Virus record (IMG/VR): IMGVR_UViG_3300030331_005883
Span: 1-28,232 of that record
Source: a virus
Length of the DNA stretch: 28,232 bases
Reading direction: 5' to 3' (one strand)
Shown piece after piece: positions 15,465-23,092 of this stretch (the first letter of the stretch is position 1; every line of letters starts with the position of its first letter). The position numbers and the translations under genes are program-made. Under the pieces are notes generated by a model. The model was not told the DNA's origin. It saw only the letters and a program-made list of their open reading frames with translations, and ran no database searches.

Positions 15465-17494
15465 TAATAAAATCTAGGACAACTAATGATAGTAATAATT
15501 TGTGCATCAGGAACAATTGGATCAGAATACACTTCACGTTTTACAAATCTTACTATTGGATTTACCCTTGCACCCACACCAGTTTCTGACTCAACCACAA
15601 GTGGAGGTATGGTGGATAAACCTTGATCTATTTTACCACTGGCACCAATTATTCTACCATTTTCAATGATAGGTGTCAAAATTTGACCACTATCACTAAC
15701 TATTGTATCACCTTCTTTGTAACCTGCACCAGTTGACACCACATCTACACCAACTACCTCACCTATAACTTCAAATCCCTCAGTATCAGAAATTCCATCA
15801 CCTGACAGATAATTGGATCCACCATTTGTGATGATTATATTGACAACTTTTTCATCCTCTACAATAGCAGTTGCAGTAGCTCCCCTTCCTATATCACAAT
15901 CATCGACTATGGATACGAATGGAGGTTCGGTGTATCCTAAACCTGTGTCTTGCATTCTTACACCTATCACCTCACCGATCTCATTTACAACTGCATCTGC
16001 TGCTGCACCCAATCCACCTCCACCAAAAATTACTACTCTAGGTGGAAAACACTTTTTAGATCCAGTGCTACACCCATCCACAAGACCAGCTAAAGGTGAT
16101 CCTCCACTCGGTGATCCAATAGTTGTACCTATACCCACATTTGGAAATGTCATGTTTACTAAATCATCAGCGATATTTTTTACTGTGCTTAGTTTTGATA
16201 CTTTATCTAATATACTATCTAATTTTACAACATTTTTTGGTGTAGGACCTACGTTTATCATAAAATCCTCTTTAGGAGGACATTTCGGATTTGTGCAAGA
16301 AAATAATGCAATACCAGCATTTAATTTACCCAGTGCTCCTGATAACATGCTTGATACATTAGGCATTGCTGCACCAGTTATACCACTTAGACCACCTAAA
16401 ATAGGTCCTATTGCAGATTGTATGTTAGACATCACGCCAGAAATCAACCCACCTAAAAATTGTTCTGCAGCACAGAGTGGGACATTTATCAATTTTCCAA
16501 GCAATTCTTTGAGGAATTTTCCAACAAAACTCTTGAGTCCATTCAATATATTCTCCATAGCACACAAGAAACCCTCTTTCAATTCATTTGCTGCTATACT
16601 TTCAGCTAAAAAAGTAGGAGATAAAAAGTTTAATCTTTTATCAATTATTTTATTAATTTTTTCAAACGCCTCATATCTTACACCTCTTATCACACCCGAC
16701 ATTGCACCAGATATTTCAGTTGATGCCTTATCAATTAGATCATCTATGTCTACTGTCTTTCCAAGCATAGGATCAATGTACCCACCTGAAAATTTCTCAA
16801 GTTTACTTATTATATCAAATAAATTTTTCATTGTCTTTGTAACTTTACCCATCTTTTCCTTGTCATCCTCACATTCACCAGATGATAAAGTTATCTCTCT
16901 TCTTTGATTGTCTAATTCTTTTTGAATAGTTTTTACTAATTTTTTCTTATCATTCGTTGCATATCCACTACTATTAGAGACATTCCCACTTGTTTTTACT
17001 ACTTCTCCAAATGCTATGGCAGTTGCATCTGCATTGTTGATAAGTGTGTCTGCAGATAAAGCACCGAAACCAGTTGTCCCTTTTTTAAGTGCTTCTTTAT
17101 ATGAAACTATGTCATTGATATTGTAGTTTGCATAAAATGCACCTATTACTACTGGTTGTTGTGCTTCTTCTCCGTCAAGAAAAAACCCAATAACCATCTC
17201 ACCACCCTGTAAAGCAAACGATGTGCCCGTATTATTATTACCTGCACCGAATTGAGGTGCAACTAAAAAGTGTGCCCATGGTAAATTTTCATCAGAAATA
17301 CCCCCCTCTTTCTCATTTTCATGAGGGTGGTATCCCAATATTCTTATCTTTGCTCTGAAACCATTCTCAAAGTTTTGATCATTTCCAAAATCATTTTCAG
17401 TTCTCCACACGCTATCGGGAGCAACTTGTGCTATGAACCATTGAAAACCATCTTTACCAATGAATGATATATCAGTGTGTCTTGTTTCAAGCAT
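15464..17494 (-). CDS. 5: gp5-like baseplate hub/central spike protein with OB fold, no lysozyme domain (676 aa)
   Basis: Residues about 13-122 resemble the gp5/VgrG N-terminal OB fold: FRAKIRILGYHPHENEKEGG, then LPWAHFLVAPQFGAG, then GGEMVIGFFLDGEEAQQPVV with IGAFY. In T4 this domain sits on the gp27 trimer. Residues 170-330 are helical and charged; 330-400 are Gly/Ala/Leu-rich. A Cys-containing stretch follows (FSCTNPKCPPKED). Residues about 513-620 carry repeats of the type DTGLGYTEPPFVSIV, NGGSNYLSG and STGAGYKEGDTIV. I see no T4-type lysozyme domain, so cell-wall cutting must come from elsewhere or be absent. It starts as TAATG with the upstream 75-residue gene. Called hub because of the OB fold and its place two genes after the gp27-like gene. 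Confidence 0.7.
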   Translation of the reverse strand: MLETRHTDISFIGKDGFQWFIAQVAPDSVWRTENDFGNDQNFENGFRAKIRILGYHPHENEKEGGISDENLPWAHFLVAPQFGAGNNNTGTSFALQGGEMVIGFFLDGEEAQQPVVIGAFYANYNINDIVSYKEALKKGTTGFGALSADTLINNADATAIAFGEVVKTSGNVSNSSGYATNDKKKLVKTIQKELDNQRREITLSSGECEDDKEKMGKVTKTMKNLFDIISKLEKFSGGYIDPMLGKTVDIDDLIDKASTEISGAMSGVIRGVRYEAFEKINKIIDKRLNFLSPTFLAESIAANELKEGFLCAMENILNGLKSFVGKFLKELLGKLINVPLCAAEQFLGGLISGVMSNIQSAIGPILGGLSGITGAAMPNVSSMLSGALGKLNAGIALFSCTNPKCPPKEDFMINVGPTPKNVVKLDSILDKVSKLSTVKNIADDLVNMTFPNVGIGTTIGSPSGGSPLAGLVDGCSTGSKKCFPPRVVIFGGGGLGAAADAVVNEIGEVIGVRMQDTGLGYTEPPFVSIVDDCDIGRGATATAIVEDEKVVNIIITNGGSNYLSGDGISDTEGFEVIGEVVGVDVVSTGAGYKEGDTIVSDSGQILTPIIENGRIIGASGKIDQGLSTIPPLVVESETGVGARVNPIVRFVKREVYSDPIVPDAQIITIISCPRFY

Positions 17495-17721
17495 TAGTCG
17501 TCATACATCAAGCACTCAGGTTCGTCTGGATGCATATCACAAAATAATTCTAAAGCATTTGGATCATGATGATCACCTGCTTCAATTTCGTCATGATGAT
17601 GATCAACATACTCTTCAAGTTCATGTAACTCGTCAAGTGTGTGTCTCCTCATTGGTTCTGAGGTTTTTGGATCAGCAAGAAGTTCTTTGTCGTGCTGAAT
17701 GTGATCTTCGATTGTTTTCAT
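17494..17721 (-). CDS. Small acidic His-rich protein, function unknown (75 aa)
   Basis: The product is very acidic and rich in His. It has EEYVDHHHDEIEAGDHHDPN around residues 36-55, then ELFCDMHPDEPECLMYDD at the C-terminus with two Cys. The first half is a charged amphipathic helix. The His, Asp and Cys arrangement looks able to bind a metal, but no named motif is present. It is set between the gp27-like and gp5-like hub genes, one base after the former and overlapping the latter as TAATG, so it should be made together with the hub. I recall similar small proteins from marine T4-like phages without a function. It may be a hub assembly factor or a small hub part. Confidence 0.6.
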   Translation of the reverse strand: MKTIEDHIQHDKELLADPKTSEPMRRHTLDELHELEEYVDHHHDEIEAGDHHDPNALELFCDMHPDEPECLMYDD

Positions 17722-17722
17722 T

Positions 17723-19009
17723 TTACTCGTGTATGGTAAATGAATCTCTTACGAGAGTGAGTCCAGTAAAATCCCCATCTGGATTACCTAATTCATGAGA
17801 TAATCTTGCAATCATGTAAATGCCACTTTCAGGTGAGTTTTTTGCTATACTCCTGTCAGTATTTAGGTTAGGAAATTTGAGGTTTATTAATCTTCCTACT
17901 CTAAGTGAAAGATTCATTGGTATTGTAATATCAAGCGACTGTGAGAATAAAGAGGAGTATCTAGCAGCAGATTGTGCTTGAAGTCTTGCTTGATCTTGAG
18001 GTGCGTCTGTGCCTGTCCCACCTGCACTTACTGATGTTGTGCCAGTATCTATTACACCCAAAATAATTCTAGAGGGTGGGTTTTTATACTTCAGTGGAGT
18101 TACATCCTCATCATTCGCTTTTTCAACATTCTGATTATACTTAAAATTATTAAATTCTACATCTCTTGTAATAAGATTGAAATACCAATTATTTGAACTG
18201 TATGAACCCAATCTAAGTTTCTTTATAATATCATGACTTTCTCTAAAACTAGGGTCACTTGCTAACATAAAATTATTTTTTGGATCTAAACCAGATTTGA
18301 AAGGAGTCATCTCATACGTAAATACTTCATAATCCTCTGATTTTTGTTTAGGGTTTTTATGTGGTACTTGTTGATTGAATATTTTATCAATACTTCTAAA
18401 ATTATATCCATCAAGTGTTTCATAAAATAAAAATCCAGCAGAACCTGTTGTCGCTGATCCTATACCTACAGTTTCAGGTATTGATTTACGACATAAATCT
18501 GCGATGCATTTGAAAGGTCTTCTATAATTACCAAAAAACCTACACTCATTTGTAGATTTATCAAATTCAAATAATTTTTTATCAATAATTTCTAATATTT
18601 TTTCTACAGATTGATGAATTTGATTATCATACCTTTTTGTAACTCTTGTAGTATGATTAGAAAGAGCACCATCCCTTTCACATGTGAGTGTGTATATTTC
18701 TTTTTTACTGTTTATCGTGTGTCCTGTAATGTTTGTTATAACTAAATCCAATTCAACCTCTCCCTTTTGACTTGGATGCTCATATCTTAATTTCACACCT
18801 GATCCACTTCTAACAGGTAATTTATTAATAATACCCATTGCGTCCAATACACTTATGTCAACGTGTATTGACGGATCTAAAATATCCTCATAATACTTGA
18901 CATATGATAATTGGGCTCCTAACTCTAAAAAATCTCCACCCCTATCATCAGGAAATACTTTGAATTCCTTTATAACATGACCTTTTGTCCAAATTTTGTT
19001 TTTGTTCAT
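17723..19009 (-). CDS. 27: gp27-like baseplate hub protein (428 aa)
   Basis: Residues about 27-150 match the tail-hub (gp27/VgrG N-terminal) pattern: LSYVKYYEDILDPSIHVDIS, then GIINKLPVRSGSGVKLRYEH, then ELDLVITNITGHTINSKKEI, then RVTKRYDNQIHQSVEKILEI. This forms the ring that T4 gp27 provides between the tail tube and gp5. The C-terminal third (ITIPMNLSLRVGRLINLKFP, then SPESGIYMIARLSHEL) looks like a second hub barrel. Its length is near that of T4 gp27 (391). The ATG overlaps the upstream tape-measure-like gene by four bases (ATGA). Family call from pattern and position; sequence similarity to T4 itself is low. Confidence 0.7.
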   Translation of the reverse strand: MNKNKIWTKGHVIKEFKVFPDDRGGDFLELGAQLSYVKYYEDILDPSIHVDISVLDAMGIINKLPVRSGSGVKLRYEHPSQKGEVELDLVITNITGHTINSKKEIYTLTCERDGALSNHTTRVTKRYDNQIHQSVEKILEIIDKKLFEFDKSTNECRFFGNYRRPFKCIADLCRKSIPETVGIGSATTGSAGFLFYETLDGYNFRSIDKIFNQQVPHKNPKQKSEDYEVFTYEMTPFKSGLDPKNNFMLASDPSFRESHDIIKKLRLGSYSSNNWYFNLITRDVEFNNFKYNQNVEKANDEDVTPLKYKNPPSRIILGVIDTGTTSVSAGGTGTDAPQDQARLQAQSAARYSSLFSQSLDITIPMNLSLRVGRLINLKFPNLNTDRSIAKNSPESGIYMIARLSHELGNPDGDFTGLTLVRDSFTIHE

Positions 19010-20769
19010 GCCGTTAGTGTAAGATCAAACATTAAGTTTGCAGCAACTGCGTCAAATGGGTTTGTCATTACTATCGTGCCACCACCATCTACATTTATAA
19101 CAGGTGGAGGAGTGGTTTGTTGATTATCATTTTTATTGCCACCCAATAAGAATATGTTACCCGTAGATGCTTGAGCAATATTGGTGCTATCTTGTGGTTC
19201 TATATTTTGACTCAATAAATCAGATGACAACGGAGATTTTTTCAATCTTGGTATAATTTTCAATAATTCATCAAGAGATTTCGTTTCATCTTTTGTAAAA
19301 TCAGGTGTAATTTTAGTATTCTTACCCCCACTCATTCGTTTTAATCTTTTTTCAATCACTCTTAAGAGTTTATCTGCTGTTTCCATTTGTTTTGGAGATA
19401 GTAATCCTTTTTCTTTGAATCCTTGTATTACATCAAAAACCATATCTGTATTTTTCTTGATTGCTTGCAAAGATGTGCCCTCTAAACCTTCTTGATCTTT
19501 TATAAATTTTCTCAATAATTTAACTGAACCCTGTATATCTGATTTTTGTCTGAATAATTTACCAAAATCCTTGAATAATGCTTCAGCATCTTCAGATTTT
19601 TGTGCCTTTTTATTTAATTCTTTTATCTGTTCAATAATTTTTTTGAAATCTACTCTCTCTTTTATTATGTTAGTTGTCTTTTTAATTTTTGCTGGTGCTC
19701 CTTTCTGACCAGGTATTACAGTGCCTCTTTTAGTCAAAAAGGGAGACTTACTTATTCTTTCAATTAATTTTTGTTTTGAGATATCTTTTTTCAGTATTGA
19801 TAGTTGTTTTTCGAGTGGTAATTTTTGAAATGATATTGGTTTTTTCTTCACCAATACAAGTATTTTTTGATAGGTTTTTGCATTAATATTACCTTTTCTA
19901 AATTGAAATGCTGCAAGTGCTATCAAACCTGAAGCAGCAAGCACTCTTGCTGTTTTTTTGACAGCAGGTCTTTGGAAAAATGGCACTGGTGGTCGAGGTC
20001 TACGTCTTCGTGCACCCACAACCTCTTCATCATCGTCACGTCGTAAAACTAATAAGGGTGCTGCATCTTCAAATTTATCCAGTGCTTTGTCAAAATCATC
20101 TAATGCTTCTGAAAACAATGTTTTTTGGGATCTTAATAAAACTCTTTCCTCCTCGAATTGTCTACGTCTATTGGCACCTGTAAACAAATCTGCTATTCTA
20201 CCACCCGCTAAACTTCCTATAATTGCTCCACCTGCACCACCTACGATGGTGCCCACAGGTCCTGCGAAAGACCCAAAAAAAGCACCTGCTTTAGCACCTG
20301 CAAGCGAACCTGCTAAACCACCTGCAGCACCCACACCTGCCTGCACATTTGATTGACCCTCTGCACGTCTACCTACAAAATCAAGTCCAGTTCCCACTGC
20401 AGCAAGAGGTCTTGCAAATCTACCAAATCTACCAACCCTAGATAAATTAGATGTGCCTTTTTGCATTCTTAGAAGTTGACTTGGAGACTTTGGTGTTCTT
20501 CTCAATCCCCTTCTAAGTAAACCCCCTCCACCACCGAGACCAAGTAATCCAAGTGCACCGCCTAATACGCCTCCTTTTTGTGTCCCTTTATCTCTTGACT
20601 CTAAGTTTTTTAGTGTACGACCTCTTTCTTCTACGATTTTTCTTTTAAGAACAAGAGATCTTTTTTCTAAATTTCTTTCAATTCTATTACTTTCTAATAA
20701 ACTTCTACTTAAAAAGATTGATGATCTTGATAAAGCACCAGAAATATTTCTAATTTTTTGTTCTATCAT
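19006..20769 (-). CDS. Tape-measure-like tail protein, gp29-like (587 aa)
   Basis: The first 60 residues are basic and helical (coiled-coil-like). Residues 66-92 and about 141-196 are Gly/Ala-rich hydrophobic stretches (GGVLGGALGLLGLGGGGG; AGAFFGSFAGPVGTIVGGAG), a usual feature of tape-measure proteins that enter the host membrane. A basic Pro/Arg patch (GARRRRPRPPVPFF) and a further hydrophobic span (ARVLAASGLIALAAFQF) follow. Residues about 290-520 are Lys-rich helix. The end is beta-like (VINVDGGGTIVMTN). The 587-residue length is close to T4 gp29 (590), the tape measure and hub protein, and the place just before the gp27-like gene fits. It overlaps both neighbours by four bases. Since a second similar protein precedes it, which one sets tail length is open. 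Confidence 0.5.
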   Translation of the reverse strand: MIEQKIRNISGALSRSSIFLSRSLLESNRIERNLEKRSLVLKRKIVEERGRTLKNLESRDKGTQKGGVLGGALGLLGLGGGGGLLRRGLRRTPKSPSQLLRMQKGTSNLSRVGRFGRFARPLAAVGTGLDFVGRRAEGQSNVQAGVGAAGGLAGSLAGAKAGAFFGSFAGPVGTIVGGAGGAIIGSLAGGRIADLFTGANRRRQFEEERVLLRSQKTLFSEALDDFDKALDKFEDAAPLLVLRRDDDEEVVGARRRRPRPPVPFFQRPAVKKTARVLAASGLIALAAFQFRKGNINAKTYQKILVLVKKKPISFQKLPLEKQLSILKKDISKQKLIERISKSPFLTKRGTVIPGQKGAPAKIKKTTNIIKERVDFKKIIEQIKELNKKAQKSEDAEALFKDFGKLFRQKSDIQGSVKLLRKFIKDQEGLEGTSLQAIKKNTDMVFDVIQGFKEKGLLSPKQMETADKLLRVIEKRLKRMSGGKNTKITPDFTKDETKSLDELLKIIPRLKKSPLSSDLLSQNIEPQDSTNIAQASTGNIFLLGGNKNDNQQTTPPPVINVDGGGTIVMTNPFDAVAANLMFDLTLTA

Positions 20770-22142
20770 GCTAATCCCATCCCTGCTCCTAATGCGTTAG
20801 CACTTACAAATTTATCAATAGCACCACCACTACTTGTAAATTTAGTTCCCACGCTTACAAATGTTGGAGTCGCAGTCAAAGCTGAGAATCCTGAAGAATT
20901 AGATTGTGAATCTTCTTGACTTAAATCGACTATCATATCATTTACTCCTTGCTCACTTGCATTTCGATCATTTTCATTTTTTGTAAAATTATTATTAATG
21001 AAATCAAAACTTAAATTACCCAAATTTGAAAAATTATTGATAAAATTTGAACCTATATCACCAAATGCCACATTTTGTGATTGATTATTATTCATAATAA
21101 ATTCACTTCCACTAAATGAATTGTCAATCATTGAGAGATCATCATTTTCTGTTTTATTTTTATTAAACATATTAAAGAACTTATCAATAAACTTTCTTGT
21201 TTCAAACCCTGCTCTTACATCAAATGGCATTTCATCTATTTTTCTTACCTCACCAGTTGCAGTATTTTCTGCAAAATCAGACGGATTTAAATCAGGATTA
21301 TTAATTACTTCATCTCTAGTGAGCACATCTCCTTCATTGTTTTTGTCATCTTCATCTAATTCATCTGTAATATCTTCATCAATGACACCTTTACCCTTTC
21401 TTTTTCTTTCTAAAGAGATATTGGATAATATACTATCAAATCGTGCTATTACTACCCTAAATCTATCAACATCAGGTTTGTTTATTGTTTCTGCACCTCT
21501 GATAGTTCTAGTAGCACTTAATTGTCTTCTTCTATCGGCAGTTTGATTAGAGTTTATGAGACCAGGTAATATCAATGATGCAGCGAGTGCAGCAGTGATG
21601 AGCAGAGGATTTCTAAGTTTTGATGCACCTGCAACTCTTGTACCCAAGGTGCCTGCACCTGCACCTCTACCTAAAAGACCACTTTTTACAAGTCTTGTTG
21701 TAACAACTGTAGATATAACACCAAGAATCTCAGGTGTAAGCAATGCAGCAGCACCTCCGATACCTGCAGCACCCTCACCTATATTTCCTTGTAATATTTG
21801 AGATATACCTACTGCACCAAGTGCCCCTGCTGCTAACTGTCTTCCCAAACCGCTATTTACATTTTGAAGATTTCTCGAATCCTTTTCTAAAATTTTCTTC
21901 TCTTCTGCATAATATCTTTTTTTAGCTGCAATATCTTGTCTTATCAAATCCTCCATTGTATCCATACTGCTATTCACTGTCTGGAATTGACTTAAGATTC
22001 TACCAAACATCCTCCGTTGAGGTCTTTCTATCTCTACTACATCCTCTTCAACCTTAGATAACCTTTCAAATATGGTATTTACCCTACGATTGATGGCAAT
22101 CATGGGTGTCAATGATTCTACTCGTCTACCAGGTGTTTGCAT
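20766..22142 (-). CDS. Tape-measure-like or hub-associated tail protein (458 aa)
   Basis: The architecture parallels the next gene. A charged helical N-terminus with coiled-coil character occupies about residues 15-95 (NTIFERLSKVEEDVVEIERP and onward). Gly/Ala-rich hydrophobic segments lie at about 102-150 (LAAGALGAVGISQILQGNIG) and about 175-195 (NPLLITAALAASLILPGLI). Then comes an acidic stretch (DEDITDELDEDDKNNEGD), an Asn/Phe-rich linker, and a Ser/Gly-rich tail. No enzyme motif is seen. The ATG lies 17 bases inside the 65-residue gene, with no clear ribosome binding site, so translation is likely coupled. It sits where the tape measure follows the tail assembly chaperone in many phages. 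It could be one half of a divided tape measure or a hub scaffold. Confidence 0.45.
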   Translation of the reverse strand: MQTPGRRVESLTPMIAINRRVNTIFERLSKVEEDVVEIERPQRRMFGRILSQFQTVNSSMDTMEDLIRQDIAAKKRYYAEEKKILEKDSRNLQNVNSGLGRQLAAGALGAVGISQILQGNIGEGAAGIGGAAALLTPEILGVISTVVTTRLVKSGLLGRGAGAGTLGTRVAGASKLRNPLLITAALAASLILPGLINSNQTADRRRQLSATRTIRGAETINKPDVDRFRVVIARFDSILSNISLERKRKGKGVIDEDITDELDEDDKNNEGDVLTRDEVINNPDLNPSDFAENTATGEVRKIDEMPFDVRAGFETRKFIDKFFNMFNKNKTENDDLSMIDNSFSGSEFIMNNNQSQNVAFGDIGSNFINNFSNLGNLSFDFINNNFTKNENDRNASEQGVNDMIVDLSQEDSQSNSSGFSALTATPTFVSVGTKFTSSGGAIDKFVSANALGAGMGLA

Positions 22143-22323
22143 TAGCTGCTTGTTTTTGCTGTGCTTCTAACTTTTGTTTCTCAAGGTATTTCACCAAGTA
22201 ATTCACATAAACATCTCTTTCCCATGGCATCATTGCCTCTATATCACTTAGTGACCACTTATGATGTTGCATAAGTGAGAAATTAGTTTCCAACATTGCA
22301 TCAATGCTGGTGTGATATAGCAT
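22126..22323 (-). CDS. Small tail/hub assembly chaperone-like ORF, perhaps expressed as a gp26 frameshift extension (65 aa)
   Basis: The 65-residue product has KWSLSDIEAMMPWERDVYVN around residues 22-41 followed by a helix (YLVKYLEKQKLEAQQKQ). The pattern (W-S-x-x-x-I-x-x-M-x-x-W-E-R-x-x-Y) is common in small phage proteins placed between a chaperone and a tape measure, including the T part of G/GT proteins. T4 gp51 is a possible counterpart, but I cannot confirm that. Its ATG overlaps the gp26 stop as TAATG and has no Shine-Dalgarno sequence. A slippery heptamer just before the gp26 stop puts this frame in reach by a -1 slip. Both free product and fusion are possible. Confidence 0.6.
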   Translation of the reverse strand: MLYHTSIDAMLETNFSLMQHHKWSLSDIEAMMPWERDVYVNYLVKYLEKQKLEAQQKQAANANTW

Positions 22324-23048
22324 TATACGAAAAAACTTGACAAACCCTCAATTACAACTTCAGAATCTTTTTTAGTTTTGGGGTTGTGCACACTCCCTTT
22401 GTATTGTAATTTAGGCATAGTTGCAAAGAATTCTTCAATAAGTGAAAATTGTTTAGAATTCAATTGCTCAACAAATTTTGTCAACTCTTTTTTTGTACAA
22501 TCACCTGCTGACCACGCTTCATCAATAGTAAAAATCGTGTCTATACAATCAATTACAGTATCAAATGCCTTATCAATTCTTTCATCACTTTCAAGGGCGG
22601 TGCCTGTAAAATTATTATCCAAAAATTGTTGCATTGATGGATACTTCATCTTAATTGTGATATCATCATTAATTTTGATCATGTCAGTGTGACCATCAGG
22701 TACATCTAAATTGATCTCAGACAATTGAATGGTAAGAGGAACTTTAGTTTCATTGTCATCTTGACATGTTACTAAAAGATCTACAGACTCACCAATTGAT
22801 TTACCTCTTATATTCAAAAACAAATACTCTAATTCAAAACTAGGAAGTTTTTCAACATCAACACCACGTGTAACTATACAGGATTTCAATACACTTTTTA
22901 GTGTGGCACTGATATTTGCATCATTTCCACTCTCAAGAGCAATAAGTAAAACTTTTTCCTCTTTTACAAGAAAAGGTCTATATTTTACTTTTTTACCTGT
23001 AATAAGTTGCAATTCAAATGTAGGTGCAACGACCTTGGGTAAAGGCAT
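22323..23048 (-). CDS. 26: Baseplate hub assembly protein gp26 (241 aa)
   Basis: The N-terminus (MPLPKVVAPTFELQLITGKK, then VKYRPFLVKEEKVLLIALES) is characteristic of the T4 gp26 family of hub proteins. A helical middle, a beta segment (VPLTIQLSEINLDVP, then ITIKMKYPSMQQFLD) and a C-terminal helix pair (KKELTKFVEQLNSKQFSLIE) follow. T4 gp26 (208 residues) acts in hub assembly. Here the product is 241 residues and ends EVVIEGLSSFFV. Position first in the hub operon, behind a CTAAATA late promoter and before the tape-measure-like genes, fits a tail assembly chaperone. No good ribosome binding site is seen before the ATG. The end of the gene contains the slippery T TTT TTC described separately. 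Confidence 0.8.
   Translation of the reverse strand: MPLPKVVAPTFELQLITGKKVKYRPFLVKEEKVLLIALESGNDANISATLKSVLKSCIVTRGVDVEKLPSFELEYLFLNIRGKSIGESVDLLVTCQDDNETKVPLTIQLSEINLDVPDGHTDMIKINDDITIKMKYPSMQQFLDNNFTGTALESDERIDKAFDTVIDCIDTIFTIDEAWSAGDCTKKELTKFVEQLNSKQFSLIEEFFATMPKLQYKGSVHNPKTKKDSEVVIEGLSSFFV
22329..22335 (-). other. Candidate -1 ribosomal frameshift site T TTT TTC
   Basis: In the gp26 frame the last codons are AGT TTT TTC GTA TAA. The heptamer T TTT TTC fits X XXY YYZ. A -1 slip there continues as CGT ATA ATG into the 65-residue frame with no stop, giving a 307-residue fusion. None of the other TAATG junctions in the window carries such a heptamer. Confidence 0.5.
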
Positions 23049-23067
23049 AATATTATTATTCAGTGAC

Positions 23068-23084
23068 TTTATTTAGTATAGCAC
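23068..23084 (-). promoter_or_regulatory. Late promoter, 17-bp element GTGCTATACTAAATAAA, before gp26
   Basis: Identical over 17 bases to the element at 13128-13144, core CTAAATA at 23070-23076. It lies in the 44-base gap between the end of the gp54-like gene and the gp26 ATG, 21 bases before that ATG. It should start the long hub transcript. Confidence 0.75.
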
Positions 23085-23092
23085 AAATCGTT

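Noticed and set aside
15813-16907. A 364-codon open frame on the plus strand opposite the gp5-like gene
   Set aside because: It is antisense to a clear coding gene with OB-fold features, has no ribosome binding site or family pattern, and reflects the codon composition of the real gene.
17860-17866. A further minus-strand CTAAATA
   Set aside because: It lies inside the gp27-like gene, about 140 bases before its end, with no flanking match to the 17-bp element; best seen as chance.
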